Below, piece by piece: positions 54,611 to 64,000 of a DNA stretch of 64,000 bases (position 1 is the stretch's first letter; each line of letters starts with the position of its first letter). The notes beneath the pieces were generated by a model that was not told where the DNA came from, made no database searches, and saw only the letters and a program-made list of their open reading frames with translations. The position numbers were made by a program, and so were the translations under genes. Location of the stretch: assembly GCA_002049455.2 (NCBI GenBank), contig KV919099.1, positions 1-64,000 on the forward strand. Direction: 5' to 3'. The stretch comes from Porphyra umbilicalis. Taxonomy: Eukaryota; Rhodophyta; Bangiophyceae; Bangiales; Bangiaceae.

Positions 54611-57379
54611 TTGTACAGGATCATCATTCCAATCCTTTCAGTCACTTGGTGCTTACGATATTCGCACGACGGGCGATTTGGGCGACTGTTACTACTGCGA
54701 TGGTTGTTGCTACAGTTACTGCTACACGTGCCAATGTTCGTTCCTCATGCTACCGCTACCCCTCACTACAGCTGGTTCAGAAAGTCCACCTGCCGCTGCT
54801 CCTCAGTCGCCTGCACTGGGTGGTCCTCACCGTCCCCCGCTCCGCTGCCCTCACTGTCCCCGACACCGTCGCCCCCCCCGTCGCCTCCCTCGGGGCTCAC
54901 CGCGCCGGCCGCTGCCACAGCGACAGTCCCTCAACTCCGAGGACGCCGGTGTTGAAGGCCGCGAGATAGCAATGCACACGCGCCCCAGCTTGAAACACAC
55001 ACAGCGAGACGCGGCTCTCGCTCCTCTAGGTAAGCGACCGCGCGCCGCTGATTATCGTCTTCGTGGGAGCAAAATGGCTTGGTGCTGCCAAGAATGTGCT
55101 TGGTCGCAAACGCGACATACCGCCTCAGCCGCATGCGGTCGGCCTCACCGAGCCCCAAGTCCCCGTCCTTAAGGACGTTGATCTTAGCGATAACGGGCGT
55201 AGGGGCCTCCACCGCCCGCACGTCGTCGAGGTAGACGCCCCCGCGCCCGCTGGTACGGCGGTGGGCGCAGGGGCGGCAGCTGCGCCCCGAGGCTGGGGGT
55301 TGGCGGGGGAGGGGGAGCGGGGCGGGGGGCGGAGAGGGAGTCGGTAGAGTAGCCGCCGACGGGGGGGGGGGGGGGCGGGCGGCAAATCGGCCTCCTGGAC
55401 GGCCGCGAAAGCCGGATCTGCATGGAGAGGGTGATCAGGAGAGGAACCATGTGGGGAGGCAGGCGGAGGCAGGTCGGCAGGCGGCAAAGTGGGGCGAGAT
55501 GGGGGCCTGCCAGCGCTGCCAAGACGTGCAGCTACCTGAGCTGCTACCATCAACCTGGCCAAGTCTGAGCATCGGCCACCACACCAAAAAGAGATTAAAA
55601 AAATGAACTACAACGTGGAAATGGTGGGACACAGAACTGTGTGGGAACAAAAGACGCCACCTGAATATATCTCTCATCGGGAACGGAAACCAGCGGCTCC
55701 AAAAAATGGGCAGTGCGGCCGGCATGACACACGTACCTGGGGGGCTCTTCGGAGATCGGTGGCCGCTCGCTCGTCTGCGAGACACCATGGTGGCGAAATA
55801 GAAACGTAGCCGAACGGGAACAGGCGCAACGAAAGCACCTGCACGAGCAACGCACGGGGACAATGCGAGGAACAACAATCCGTCGACGACTGATGGCCGC
55901 GCAGCATCCTGCTTGTGCCACGCTGCGTACCTCTGCGCCACCAGCTGCAGCAACGTGTATTTTCATCAATCTGAGAATTTAAACGATAAAGTCCAAGTGT
56001 GCCCGCGATCAATTGCCCATTTTATTGAAGTCATTCGTTCCCCACACTGCCTCTTCTGCATCGGCTGTGCACGCACCTCTCTCAGCTGAGCGAACCCATC
56101 CGCCTTACCATGTCGCCGGAAACGCAATACAAGGACAGCAGCATTGAAAACAAGTAGAGAAAAGCACCCCTAGCTATTTACTCAGAGCTGAACACCTCCC
56201 GCGAGTACAGCACTACGTGCCTATCTCTCACAAATAGGGTACCCACGACGGCGTCAATGGCTGCAACGTTCACATAGCGCATCGTACCACTCAAATGAGA
56301 AAAGCATTCGGTCTCGCCCCGCTTTGTGGTATTAATAACGTTAGTTCAATTACCAGTGTACTGAGACCGACCGTAGCCAAGCAATAAAGCGAGTTCTATC
56401 GCCGTCGCGGCGAGGAAGAAGACCTTTTGTTGAAGGGCATCCGATGGGGAGCCGGGTGGTGCCCACGACGGCGACCCCGGACCCACGGTGGTTTAATACA
56501 AACAACGGCACTGGTCGATCGACCATCCGATCAAGCGATCGTAATGAGTGCCGGCAGACAGATAAGACAGGCAAGCAAACAAGCAAATAAAAAATAAACA
56601 ATGCGGAAGTAACCCCCCAAAGGGCGTGCCACAAGCCGAGTCACACACATCCGTGGATTCGGCCAGTCAAGGGGGCTACCCGTGGCTAATTGCCGATTGG
56701 TAGCAGAGATATGCTACATACCTCCAACGCGAGATTCGAACCGTCCCGGTGAGATCCGAGGATGGTGGAACCCGATTGGGCGATCGCGGCCTCTTACGGG
56801 CCCGCGCGGGCGTAACTGCCCGGGCGGCGGGAGTCGCGAAGGGGCGCGCCGCTCAGTCCCGATTGGGGGGAGGTGGCGGTTCGCCGGCGTCGGCCGCGAC
56901 CGTCCGATCACGCACGCGCGTGCGTGCGTGGCGGGCAGGTTGATCTGCGGGTCAGCTCGACGCTTACGCGTAGGCGTGCCGGCGCAGGCGGTTCCACGCG
57001 TGTGGGTACGTTGGTGCGGAGGCGGGCGCGGGTGCCAGGGTTAAGACCCTTGTTCGCGGCGGCGCGTCGAGCAGCACGTGCTGGGGTGACCATCGTCGGT
57101 GCCGTGTGGCGCCAGCTTCGTCGGGGTTTGACTACCCCGGCGAGAAGGCGAAAGCCGGGACGCGGGCGCTTGTTGCCGAGGGGAAGGGGGGGGGGGGGGG
57201 GGGGGGGAAGGGTGCGTACCCTGCGGCCGGTGACCACCGTGTCTTGTACGGGTCTGCGGTTGTCGGCACGGGGCCATCCCGTGTCATCGTGCTCGCGCAC
57301 AGGTTGAGGCCTAACGGCAAGGTTGAGTAGGGGTGCGCCGCCGCAAGGTGGCACACCGCGAGGTGGTGGGCCCGGTGAG
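54611..57379. other. Gene-poor region
   Basis: No recognised gene. Low-GC stretch 55960-56640; G run at 55359-55371 and another at 57187-57207. Frames are short or low-complexity on both strands. No LTR or TIR boundary was recognised. Confidence 0.4.
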
Positions 57380-58290
57380 TGTGGGTTTGCGCTGGGTGGG
57401 GGGGCGGCGCGCACGGCGGCAAGCGCGGCAAGCCCGGCGGCGACGGCGGCAAGGGCGGCAAGGGCGGCAAGGAGCAAGGAAGGCAAGGTCGGCAAGGGCG
57501 GCAAGGCGCAAGGACGGCAAGGTCGACAAGGTGGGAGACGCGGGCGGCGCGCCCGGTGGCCAAGCACGGCGGCGGCAAGGGTGGCACGCCCGGCGGTGCG
57601 GGCGGCGCGCCCGTTGGCCAAGCGCGGCGTCGGCACGTGTGGTTCGCCTGGCGGCGCGGGTGTCGAGGGGCGGCAACGCGGGCAAGGGCGGCAACGGCCG
57701 GCGGCGCGGGCGGTTTGCCTGGCGGCGCGGGTAATTTCTGCCTTGCGGCGCGGTCGACAACAGCCGGTGGCGCGGGTGGTTCGCCTTGCGGCGCGGGAAA
57801 GGGCGGCAACGGCCGGCAACGCGGGCGATTCGCCTTGCGTCGCGGGCGTCGAGGGCCGGCTGCGCGGGCAAGGGCGGCATCGGCCAGCGACGCGGGCGGT
57901 TCTCCAGGTGGCACGGGCGATTCGCCTTGCGGCGCGGGCAAAGGTGGCGACGGCCGGCGACGCGGGCGATTTGCCTTGCGGCGCAGGCAAGGGTGGCGAC
58001 GGCCGGCGACGCGGGCGATTCGCCTTGAGGCGCGAGCGTCGAGGGCCGGCAGAGCGGGCAAGGGCGGCATCGGCCAGCGACGCGGGCGGCTCGCCTGGCG
58101 GCGCGGTTGACGACAGCCGTTGGCGCGGGCGATTCGCCTTGCGGCGCAGGCAGTTCGCCTTGCGGCGCGGGCAAGGGTGGCAACGGCCGGCGACGCGGGC
58201 GATTCGCCTTGCGGCGCGGGCGTCGAGAGCCGGCAACGCGGGCAAGGGCGGCAACTGCCGGCGGCGCGGCGCACGTGGCTCACGCCGTTG
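57380..58290. repeat. Minisatellite with ~49-bp unit
   Basis: The core unit GGCAAGGGTGGCGACGGCCG plus GCGACGCGGGCGATTCGCCT plus TGCGGCGC recurs; adjacent copies at 57938 and 57987 are 49 bp apart. Variants with GTCGAGGGCCGGC inserts alternate. The left third (57410-57560) is made of shorter GGCAAG units. It ends near the 3' side of the Ty3 element. Frames across it are repeat products. Confidence 0.65.
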
Positions 58291-58491
58291 CGGGTGACGG
58301 ACCCGATGTCGTTTGGTCCACCGACCCGGAGATGCATGTTCGCCTCAGCCTCGCGGCTCGTTCTACGCGCACGTTGGCCCGACCGAGGTGGTCGATGGGA
58401 TCCCGGTCATTGCTGACAAGAGTCCGTACGACACTTTCGTCCGCAACCGCGCTCGCGCGCACACTCGGCGTATCAACTTCGCAGTTTCCTG

Positions 58492-61400
58492 TCAGTCATC
58501 ATAGCGATGAAGGAAGTGGCATGCCAGCATGGCCCATGGTGTGGGATTTACATCCCTTGAGTCTGCTGATAAAAGCACTTCGTACTCGAAACATGCACGT
58601 ATGGCAGTAGCGTACCAACTGGTGTTGGTCCATTGTGGTATTACCACGGTTGCTTCCTCAGTGGTTGTTACCAAGCGTCGAAGGACTGAGTCCAAGTGTT
58701 GCACTGGAGGTACCAGAAACCCGTTGGGGAGCACTGGTACGGGGGGATCGCTCCCGATGAGTGTCGCCTGTGCGGATTTCGGCCACACATATGTGTACGG
58801 GCCGTAAACACGGTTCAGCCGAGAGAAATGCCGCAAGGCAAGTTGGGGGTCATACGCAAAGTTGCGCGTCATGGACGGCAAGGTGGACTTGAGCCACGCC
58901 ACAGGAATTACTTCCTTCATTGCAACGTCGGTACTTGACTCTGTCCAAGAGACATCGGCATGGATAACTCCGTCACCGGTAACATGGACATGTTGGATAG
59001 TGGGTATCCACGTGGAGTCCATGACGATGTTGGCCACGGTTGTGAGCCCGGCCTGTCGGCGACTTCGTCGCGTTCGCGTTTGCCACTCGTACCCCGGTAC
59101 ATGCTTCTTCTTCTGTCGAAGGAAACGCACCACCAGGTTGCGGGGGAGGTTCTCCAGGGGTTCCCAGGTGTCGTCCTTCGACCCGTAGTCGAACCAGCGC
59201 ACCTTAGCGCTATAGCTGTCACCCGTCTGGCGTAAGCCTAGGAGTTTGTCGATCACATACTCATCGGCAGTTGCCGGGGGTGACTTGCGTTGGTCTAGAC
59301 CATCTAGCAAGGGGTGTGGAACCGTGTCCGTCGTCGTTGGACGAGGAGCTGGGGTGACATGGTCACTGCTGACGCGTTTCTCCTCGCCGTCAATGTCAAT
59401 GACAAACGTGGAGGCGTCCGCGTCTGCGTCAACGACCACGAAGGGTCCAATGGCTTTGCTTTGCAGCTTGTTTTGCCGATCGTGGTTGGTCGTGTATACG
59501 TAGTCGCCGATCTTGACGTCCGCATTGCGGGTTGCGACCCGATGGTCGAAGTTACGTTTGTAACGTTGTTGCGTCTTACGCAAGGCCTCGACCACGATGG
59601 GGATCTGCTTGCGCAGGCGGGCCATGAACTCGCGCTTGCGAGCTAGGGGTGACCCATCCTTGAGCGTTCCCTTATTGGTAAGCGGAGTGCCCGGGGGCAA
59701 GTTGCGAACCGTGAGGTTGGGGATCCGCCTTGGGATAACAAGCTCAAATGGGGCGATGCCCGTCGACCGATGTGGTTGGCTATTATACGCCATGGTGATT
59801 ACCGGGAGTAGCTCATCCCATCGTGATGGGTCGTCGGCGACGTAGTGTCGCAGCTGAGTAGCCATGGTACGGTTGTACCGTTCGACTTGCCCATTGGTTT
59901 GGGGATGATACGCCGTGGTGCGAACCGTTTCAATGCCAAGCATTTTCATCACAGCGATGAAGAAGTTCGACATGAACTGGGGCCCTTCGTCCGATAGGAT
60001 TCCGTCCGGTGGCCCGTAGGCTGACACCCACGCGTCGATGATGGCTGACGCCACTGACATAGCCGTGATTCGCCGCAAGGCGACGCACTTGGTGAGCTTG
60101 GCGAAGCGGTCGGTGATAACCAAGATGAAGCGGTTGCCCTTCTTGGAGGCCGGGATGGGCCCAAAGATGTCAACGGATAGCTCCGTGAGAGGCTCGGTAG
60201 CCTGGAACAGGGTCAAGGGCGTGGTGTGTCGCCGCAAGGCGAGGCGGTTTTGCGCACACGTTGTGCACTTGGTGATGGTCGAATGAATATCCGTCACCAT
60301 TGAAGGCCAGTAGTATGCCTTGCGCATGGTGTAATACATCCGGTTCATACCAGGATGGGCGGCCACGGTTGCGTGGTTCTCGAGGGTCAACACGCGTTCG
60401 CGTAGCGACTTTGGAATAACCAATTGTTTGCCGTAAGGCGCACGGCGGTACAGAGCATGATGCTCATCGCGGAAGAAGGCCTTGGCCGTTCCGCGCTCCA
60501 CGCGCGTGGACATCTCGACGCAGAAGTCGTCTGTTTGTTGTGCTTCGACAACGTCGTCGAACTCCACCGGTTCCGGTGTGTCGGTACCCGTGTACCTCCC
60601 CGTTCTTAAGCCGTTGGCCGTCTCGGCCAATGCCAGACAAGGTATATCATCATGGATATCTTCTGGCGGCGCCACCGTAGAGGCGCGCGACAGGAAGTCG
60701 GGCAAGTGGTGAGATGCACCTGGTTTATAAACCATATCGAATGTATATTCGGAGAGGCGAAGTCGCCATCGCATCAAGCGTCCGCTTGAGTCGGTTGTGC
60801 TGTAGATCCAGCTAAGTGCTTGGTGATCCGTTTGGATGAGGAAGCGTTGTCCGTCGAGGAAGTGCCTCAACTTGAGGACAGCCCACACAACGCCGAGGCA
60901 TTCTCGCTCCGTGGTGGAGTAGTTCTGCTCTGCAGCAGTGAGTCCTCGGCTCCAATACCCGACAGGGTGAAGCAGTTCGCCCGGCTCCTCTTGGAGGAGG
61001 GTACAACCAACTTGGTCGGCGCAGGCGTCCACGTCAACGACGAGCTTCCGATTGGCCTTCGGCAAGGCAAGTACCGGTGGGCTCAACAGTGCGTTGCGAA
61101 GGTCCTCGAAGGCGGCGATAGCCACGTCCGTCGGTGGTGGTAAATCCGGTGGGATCTCGGCCCTAGTCAGGGCGTTCAGGGGCTTTGCTCGTTTGGCAAA
61201 GTCTTTGACAAACCGTCGATAGACGTTGCACATGCCCAAGAAGCTTTTCAGCTGGGTCTTTGTGGTTGGGAACTTGGCATGCTTCAGAGCATCCACGTTC
61301 TTGTTGTGCACGTGCAGTTGCCCGGGGCGGACAATGTGTCCTACGTACTCGACCTCATCGGAGAACCACGTGCACTTTTCCAAGTTGAGGGTGACCCCGG

Positions 61401-62544
61401 CTTCGCGGAGACGGTGAAGAACCGTGTCAACGTCTTTGACGTGTTGTTCCGCGTTTGCGGAGAAGATGATGACATCGTCTAAGTAGACGAGGCATATCTG
61501 CCACTTCAAACCGGAGAGGATAATATCCAACGCGCGCTGGAAGGTAGCGGGCGCGTTCGTCAAGCCGAAAGGCATGGATAACCAGTGGTATATACCACAG
61601 TGCGTTGTGAACGCCGTCTTCTCTTGGTCGTCCTTGCGTAAGGGTACTTGCCAGTACCCCGCGGTGCAGTCGAGAGACGTGAACACCTGGGCATCTCCCA
61701 AGGAGTCGAGGCAGTCCTCCATCCGAGGCAAGGGATAAGCATCCTTCTTGGTGATGTTGTTTAACCGACGATAGTCGACACAGAACCGGGCTTTGCCGTT
61801 CTTCTTGGGTACAATTACCACGGGGCTTGCCCAAGCACTATGGCTAGGGGCAATGACGTTGAGCTTCAACATCTTGTTGATCTGATCAGCGATGATCTGC
61901 CGTTTGAACGGCCCGGTGCGGTAGGGTTGGGCCCGTATGGGCAGAGCGTCGGGAGGAGTGACGATGGCGTGCTCCGTAGCACGGATGACGCCAAGGGTTC
62001 CATCCCACATAGACGAATGCGTCTTCAGCATGTCTCGAATCTGCTTGTGCAGGTACTCGGGTGCCTCACTGAGGTCGAGGTCCTCGAGTGGGTCACGACT
62101 CGCGTCGTCCGATGAGTTATCGGTTCCACCCTTTGGGGTGTTGTCATCCAAGACGGCGGAGAGCATCGGCCCTTGGTAGGGTTCTGCAAACCCCAAGGTA
62201 GAGTTCTTGCGAACAATGACTTGGTCCTTGCCGAAGTTGCATAACTTGACCAGGAATGGTTCGTCCGGTTTGACGATGGCGATGCCGCGGGCGACTGCCA
62301 TGGACTTGTGTCGGCACAACCGAATGTTCGGTGTGATGGTAACCATACCAGGCGTGTCGCACGTGGCCATGATCCACTCCTCCTTGTGTCCGTTGACACG
62401 CACCTGTTTGCAGGCTCGAACCCGAGCGGGTTTATCTTGCCAGTGGCGGTCCCACGCGCTGTCGTTAAGACAAGCTAAGATCGGCGTTGGCCGAGGTTGC
62501 TCTTCCGTGCATCGCACGTGCTCTTGCCAGACGATCTTGCGCAA
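58492..62544 (-). CDS. pol: Ty3/gypsy pol: reverse transcriptase, RNase H, integrase, chromodomain
   Basis: Parts in order on the minus strand are reverse transcriptase (FCVDYRRLN, YLDDVIIFS; about 61.9-61.2 kb), RNase H (about 61.05-60.7 kb), a zinc-binding integrase N-terminus with the His-His-Cys-Cys set, and the integrase core (about 60.4-59.6 kb). A chromodomain with VRWFDYGSKDDTWEPLENL (about 59.27-59.08 kb) follows and places it among chromoviruses, which target chromatin marks. About 190 residues extend beyond the chromodomain, more than is common. Looks whole as a fossil copy. Confidence 0.9.
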   Translation of the reverse strand: MRKIVWQEHVRCTEEQPRPTPILACLNDSAWDRHWQDKPARVRACKQVRVNGHKEEWIMATCDTPGMVTITPNIRLCRHKSMAVARGIAIVKPDEPFLVKLCNFGKDQVIVRKNSTLGFAEPYQGPMLSAVLDDNTPKGGTDNSSDDASRDPLEDLDLSEAPEYLHKQIRDMLKTHSSMWDGTLGVIRATEHAIVTPPDALPIRAQPYRTGPFKRQIIADQINKMLKLNVIAPSHSAWASPVVIVPKKNGKARFCVDYRRLNNITKKDAYPLPRMEDCLDSLGDAQVFTSLDCTAGYWQVPLRKDDQEKTAFTTHCGIYHWLSMPFGLTNAPATFQRALDIILSGLKWQICLVYLDDVIIFSANAEQHVKDVDTVLHRLREAGVTLNLEKCTWFSDEVEYVGHIVRPGQLHVHNKNVDALKHAKFPTTKTQLKSFLGMCNVYRRFVKDFAKRAKPLNALTRAEIPPDLPPPTDVAIAAFEDLRNALLSPPVLALPKANRKLVVDVDACADQVGCTLLQEEPGELLHPVGYWSRGLTAAEQNYSTTERECLGVVWAVLKLRHFLDGQRFLIQTDHQALSWIYSTTDSSGRLMRWRLRLSEYTFDMVYKPGASHHLPDFLSRASTVAPPEDIHDDIPCLALAETANGLRTGRYTGTDTPEPVEFDDVVEAQQTDDFCVEMSTRVERGTAKAFFRDEHHALYRRAPYGKQLVIPKSLRERVLTLENHATVAAHPGMNRMYYTMRKAYYWPSMVTDIHSTITKCTTCAQNRLALRRHTTPLTLFQATEPLTELSVDIFGPIPASKKGNRFILVITDRFAKLTKCVALRRITAMSVASAIIDAWVSAYGPPDGILSDEGPQFMSNFFIAVMKMLGIETVRTTAYHPQTNGQVERYNRTMATQLRHYVADDPSRWDELLPVITMAYNSQPHRSTGIAPFELVIPRRIPNLTVRNLPPGTPLTNKGTLKDGSPLARKREFMARLRKQIPIVVEALRKTQQRYKRNFDHRVATRNADVKIGDYVYTTNHDRQNKLQSKAIGPFVVVDADADASTFVIDIDGEEKRVSSDHVTPAPRPTTTDTVPHPLLDGLDQRKSPPATADEYVIDKLLGLRQTGDSYSAKVRWFDYGSKDDTWEPLENLPRNLVVRFLRQKKKHVPGYEWQTRTRRSRRQAGLTTVANIVMDSTWIPTIQHVHVTGDGVIHADVSWTESSTDVAMKEVIPVAWLKSTLPSMTRNFAYDPQLALRHFSRLNRVYGPYTYVWPKSAQATLIGSDPPVPVLPNGFLVPPVQHLDSVLRRLVTTTEEATVVIPQWTNTSWYATAIRACFEYEVLLSADSRDVNPTPWAMLACHFLHRYDD

Positions 62545-63080
62545 GCGCGGCAGATGCCCTCGATGTTTTGTTCAATGAACTCGGTGCCAAGAATGCACGG
62601 GACTGACAAGTTGTCGGCAACGAGGAATCGGTCAAATAGACGCACACCTCCGGTGTCTACATACAGATGTATGGCATACTTCGTCACAAGACGATTGTTG
62701 TTTGCATCTCGGATGCGCGGAAGCGTAGTCAACTCTTCGGCGTAAGCCATCCAGTTCGAAGGGAGAACACTAGTTCGCACTATGTTCACCCCGGCGCCCG
62801 TGTCTAAGGCAGGGCGGCAACTTCGCATTATGCGCAGGCATGGGCCTAACGTGGCTGCGATCTCATAGTGCCGAAGGGCACGACGTAAGAGTCTTGTCAC
62901 CGTACGCTTTCGCGTTCCGCCGGGCAACCCCAAGTCGGGCACCCGGCCTAGACGTTTTTCGAGTCGTCCACGGCGTCGGCCGGATGCTCGACTTCGTCTT
63001 CCTCGACGTTGCCGTCGGCAAGGGCATGAACGCCGATAGGCGGTTGCCGACGTTCGCGAGGGCGATAAGGCTCGGCACAC
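62475..63080 (-). CDS. Ty3/gypsy aspartic-protease region
   Basis: This frame carries the protease signature DTGAGVNIVRTSVLPSNW, where family members have D-T/S-G-A, followed by the usual beta-rich stretch (LYVDTGGVRLFDRFLVADN, CILGTEFIEQ). It lies between gag and pol, overlapping both, as in related elements. Confidence 0.75.
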   Translation of the reverse strand: MCRALSPSRTSATAYRRSCPCRRQRRGRRSRASGRRRGRLEKRLGRVPDLGLPGGTRKRTVTRLLRRALRHYEIAATLGPCLRIMRSCRPALDTGAGVNIVRTSVLPSNWMAYAEELTTLPRIRDANNNRLVTKYAIHLYVDTGGVRLFDRFLVADNLSVPCILGTEFIEQNIEGICRACARSSGKSTCDARKSNLGQRRS

Positions 63081-63799
63081 TGTGCGGCGAAGTGCCCCGG
63101 CTTGTTACAGTTGTAACAGATGTCAGCCCGATTGGCTTGAGGGACGGCAGCCCGAGGGGGCGGCGGGGTGCGAACCGGTGTGAACGGTCGTTCCGTCGTC
63201 GTCCGCTGGTCTTGTGTCGCGTAAGCGACTTTGATCGCCGTTGGGCGGGTAATCTTGAGTTGCAAACGCAACTTGTTGGTGCCGTCCCAGTACATCTGGG
63301 CGGTGGCGACCGTCTCGGACAGGGTTCGGTCGGGGAACTGGTCGTTCAGTACCCGGACGTGCGCTTGCACAAGGTCCGAAAGACCAGTGATGAAGACGTC
63401 CTTAACGTCTTGGATGTCGAACAAACCGTTCAGGAGGTCGCATTGCGTTTCCACGCGATGACCAAAGGCCGTGGGCGCCTCGTTGTCTTGTTGCTTCATC
63501 GTAATGATGTCTTGATAGGCGTTAGCCATGGTTGCGTGTGTCGCATACTTCGAAAGAAGCCAGTTGACGGCATCTCCGTAGGTACGGATGGCGTAACGCT
63601 TACGTCCGAGGGTGCTGTTAAGCGCGCCGGAGAAGGCCATCTTGGCGTTGCCGGCTAGTCGAAAGACCATAAGCGGAAGGGCTTGACCGTGCGTCAGCCC
63701 AGCCGCGTCGCACGCGCGGCGAAAGGTCGTCAAGAACGTGAAGATGCCCAAGGGCAGGGCTCCCGTGAATGGCTGTTGCCCATGGAACGCTCCGTCCAA
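62948..63799 (-). CDS. gag: Ty3/gypsy gag with CCHC zinc knuckle
   Basis: A gag-type domain (FLTTFRRACDAAGLTHGQAL; YQDIITMKQQDNEAPTAFGH) is followed by a CCHC knuckle, CYNCNKPGHFAAQC, then a charged tail. Gag forms the particle that packages the element's RNA. The frame may begin further right, beyond 63799. Confidence 0.85.
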   Translation of the reverse strand: MDGAFHGQQPFTGALPLGIFTFLTTFRRACDAAGLTHGQALPLMVFRLAGNAKMAFSGALNSTLGRKRYAIRTYGDAVNWLLSKYATHATMANAYQDIITMKQQDNEAPTAFGHRVETQCDLLNGLFDIQDVKDVFITGLSDLVQAHVRVLNDQFPDRTLSETVATAQMYWDGTNKLRLQLKITRPTAIKVAYATQDQRTTTERPFTPVRTPPPPRAAVPQANRADICYNCNKPGHFAAQCAEPYRPRERRQPPIGVHALADGNVEEDEVEHPADAVDDSKNV

Positions 63800-64000
63800 A
63801 CGTTTGTTGAGACGGTGCGACCGCTGTGCCTCTTTAGGCGTATACGTCAGTTGACGGCGGTCAGGAAGTACGTCCTGTAGTCCAGGAGTGTCTTGAAGCG
63901 GCTATTAGCCGGGCGGATCACCTTGATCCTATCGGCTTTTTCAAGTCGCTCCTTCCGTTTGGTGGGGGGCGCGGGGCGCTTGCGCGCGGCCGCGTCCGAC

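Larger units (their letters stand above)
58492..64000 (-). mobile_element. Ty3/gypsy LTR retrotransposon, chromovirus type (runs off right edge)
   Basis: A minus-strand element with gag, protease and pol in the usual order. The pol part reads open for about 4 kb, so the copy looks nearly whole and young, with perhaps one or two breaks at most; the overlapping gag, protease and pol frames may instead reflect the family's normal read-through. The 5' end lies beyond the window. I could not identify an LTR on the left side. Confidence 0.9.

Noticed and set aside
56700-56780. Possible tRNA T-arm (GGTTCGAATC on the minus strand)
   Set aside because: The flanking bases do not pair as a T-stem and no acceptor or anticodon arm is present.

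Overview
The window reads as nuclear DNA of a very GC-rich photosynthetic eukaryote, most likely a bangiophyte red alga (Porphyra/Pyropia type). The reasons are a CURT1/CAAD thylakoid-membrane protein, a nuclear-encoded organellar uL15 with a presequence carrying phenylalanine near its start, short GT-AG introns, few introns per gene, Ala/Gly/Arg-rich proteins, a tyrosinase-type domain and a chromodomain Ty3 element. The species is an inference; no rRNA or marker gene is present.

The left third (1-20.3 kb) is gene-dense. In order: a CURT1-domain protein with a long Ala-rich tail (cut by the left edge), a bromodomain-NET chromatin reader (minus), a membrane-anchored two-domain glycosyltransferase, two secreted paralogs of an unrecognised family, an Aurora-type kinase and organellar uL15 (minus). 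From 20.3 to 33 kb genes are sparse: a tyrosinase copper-A fragment, a UFL1-like N-terminal domain protein (minus) and a bHLH-GAF transcription factor.

The right half (33-64 kb) is dominated by mobile and repetitive DNA. It holds a 0.63-kb TA-flanked MITE and a 1.45-kb TA-flanked pogo-like element that keeps the transposase helix-turn-helix. It also holds a very large inverted-repeat structure (about 39.9-52.4 kb) made of a conserved ~400-bp core and minisatellites in opposite orientation. The spacer of that structure contains a predicted three-exon DNA-binding-like gene (minus) and a Crypton-like tyrosine-recombinase remnant (plus). A ~49-bp minisatellite follows, then a largely intact Ty3/gypsy chromovirus on the minus strand running off the right edge.

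A recurring feature is that real host genes (glycosyltransferase, kinase, bHLH-GAF) change frame only at long G or C runs. Homopolymer-length error in the assembly is the simplest explanation, and coordinates of those genes should be read as whole loci rather than single open frames. The host genes do not form a pathway; the only functional pairing visible is the tandem pair of secreted paralogs.
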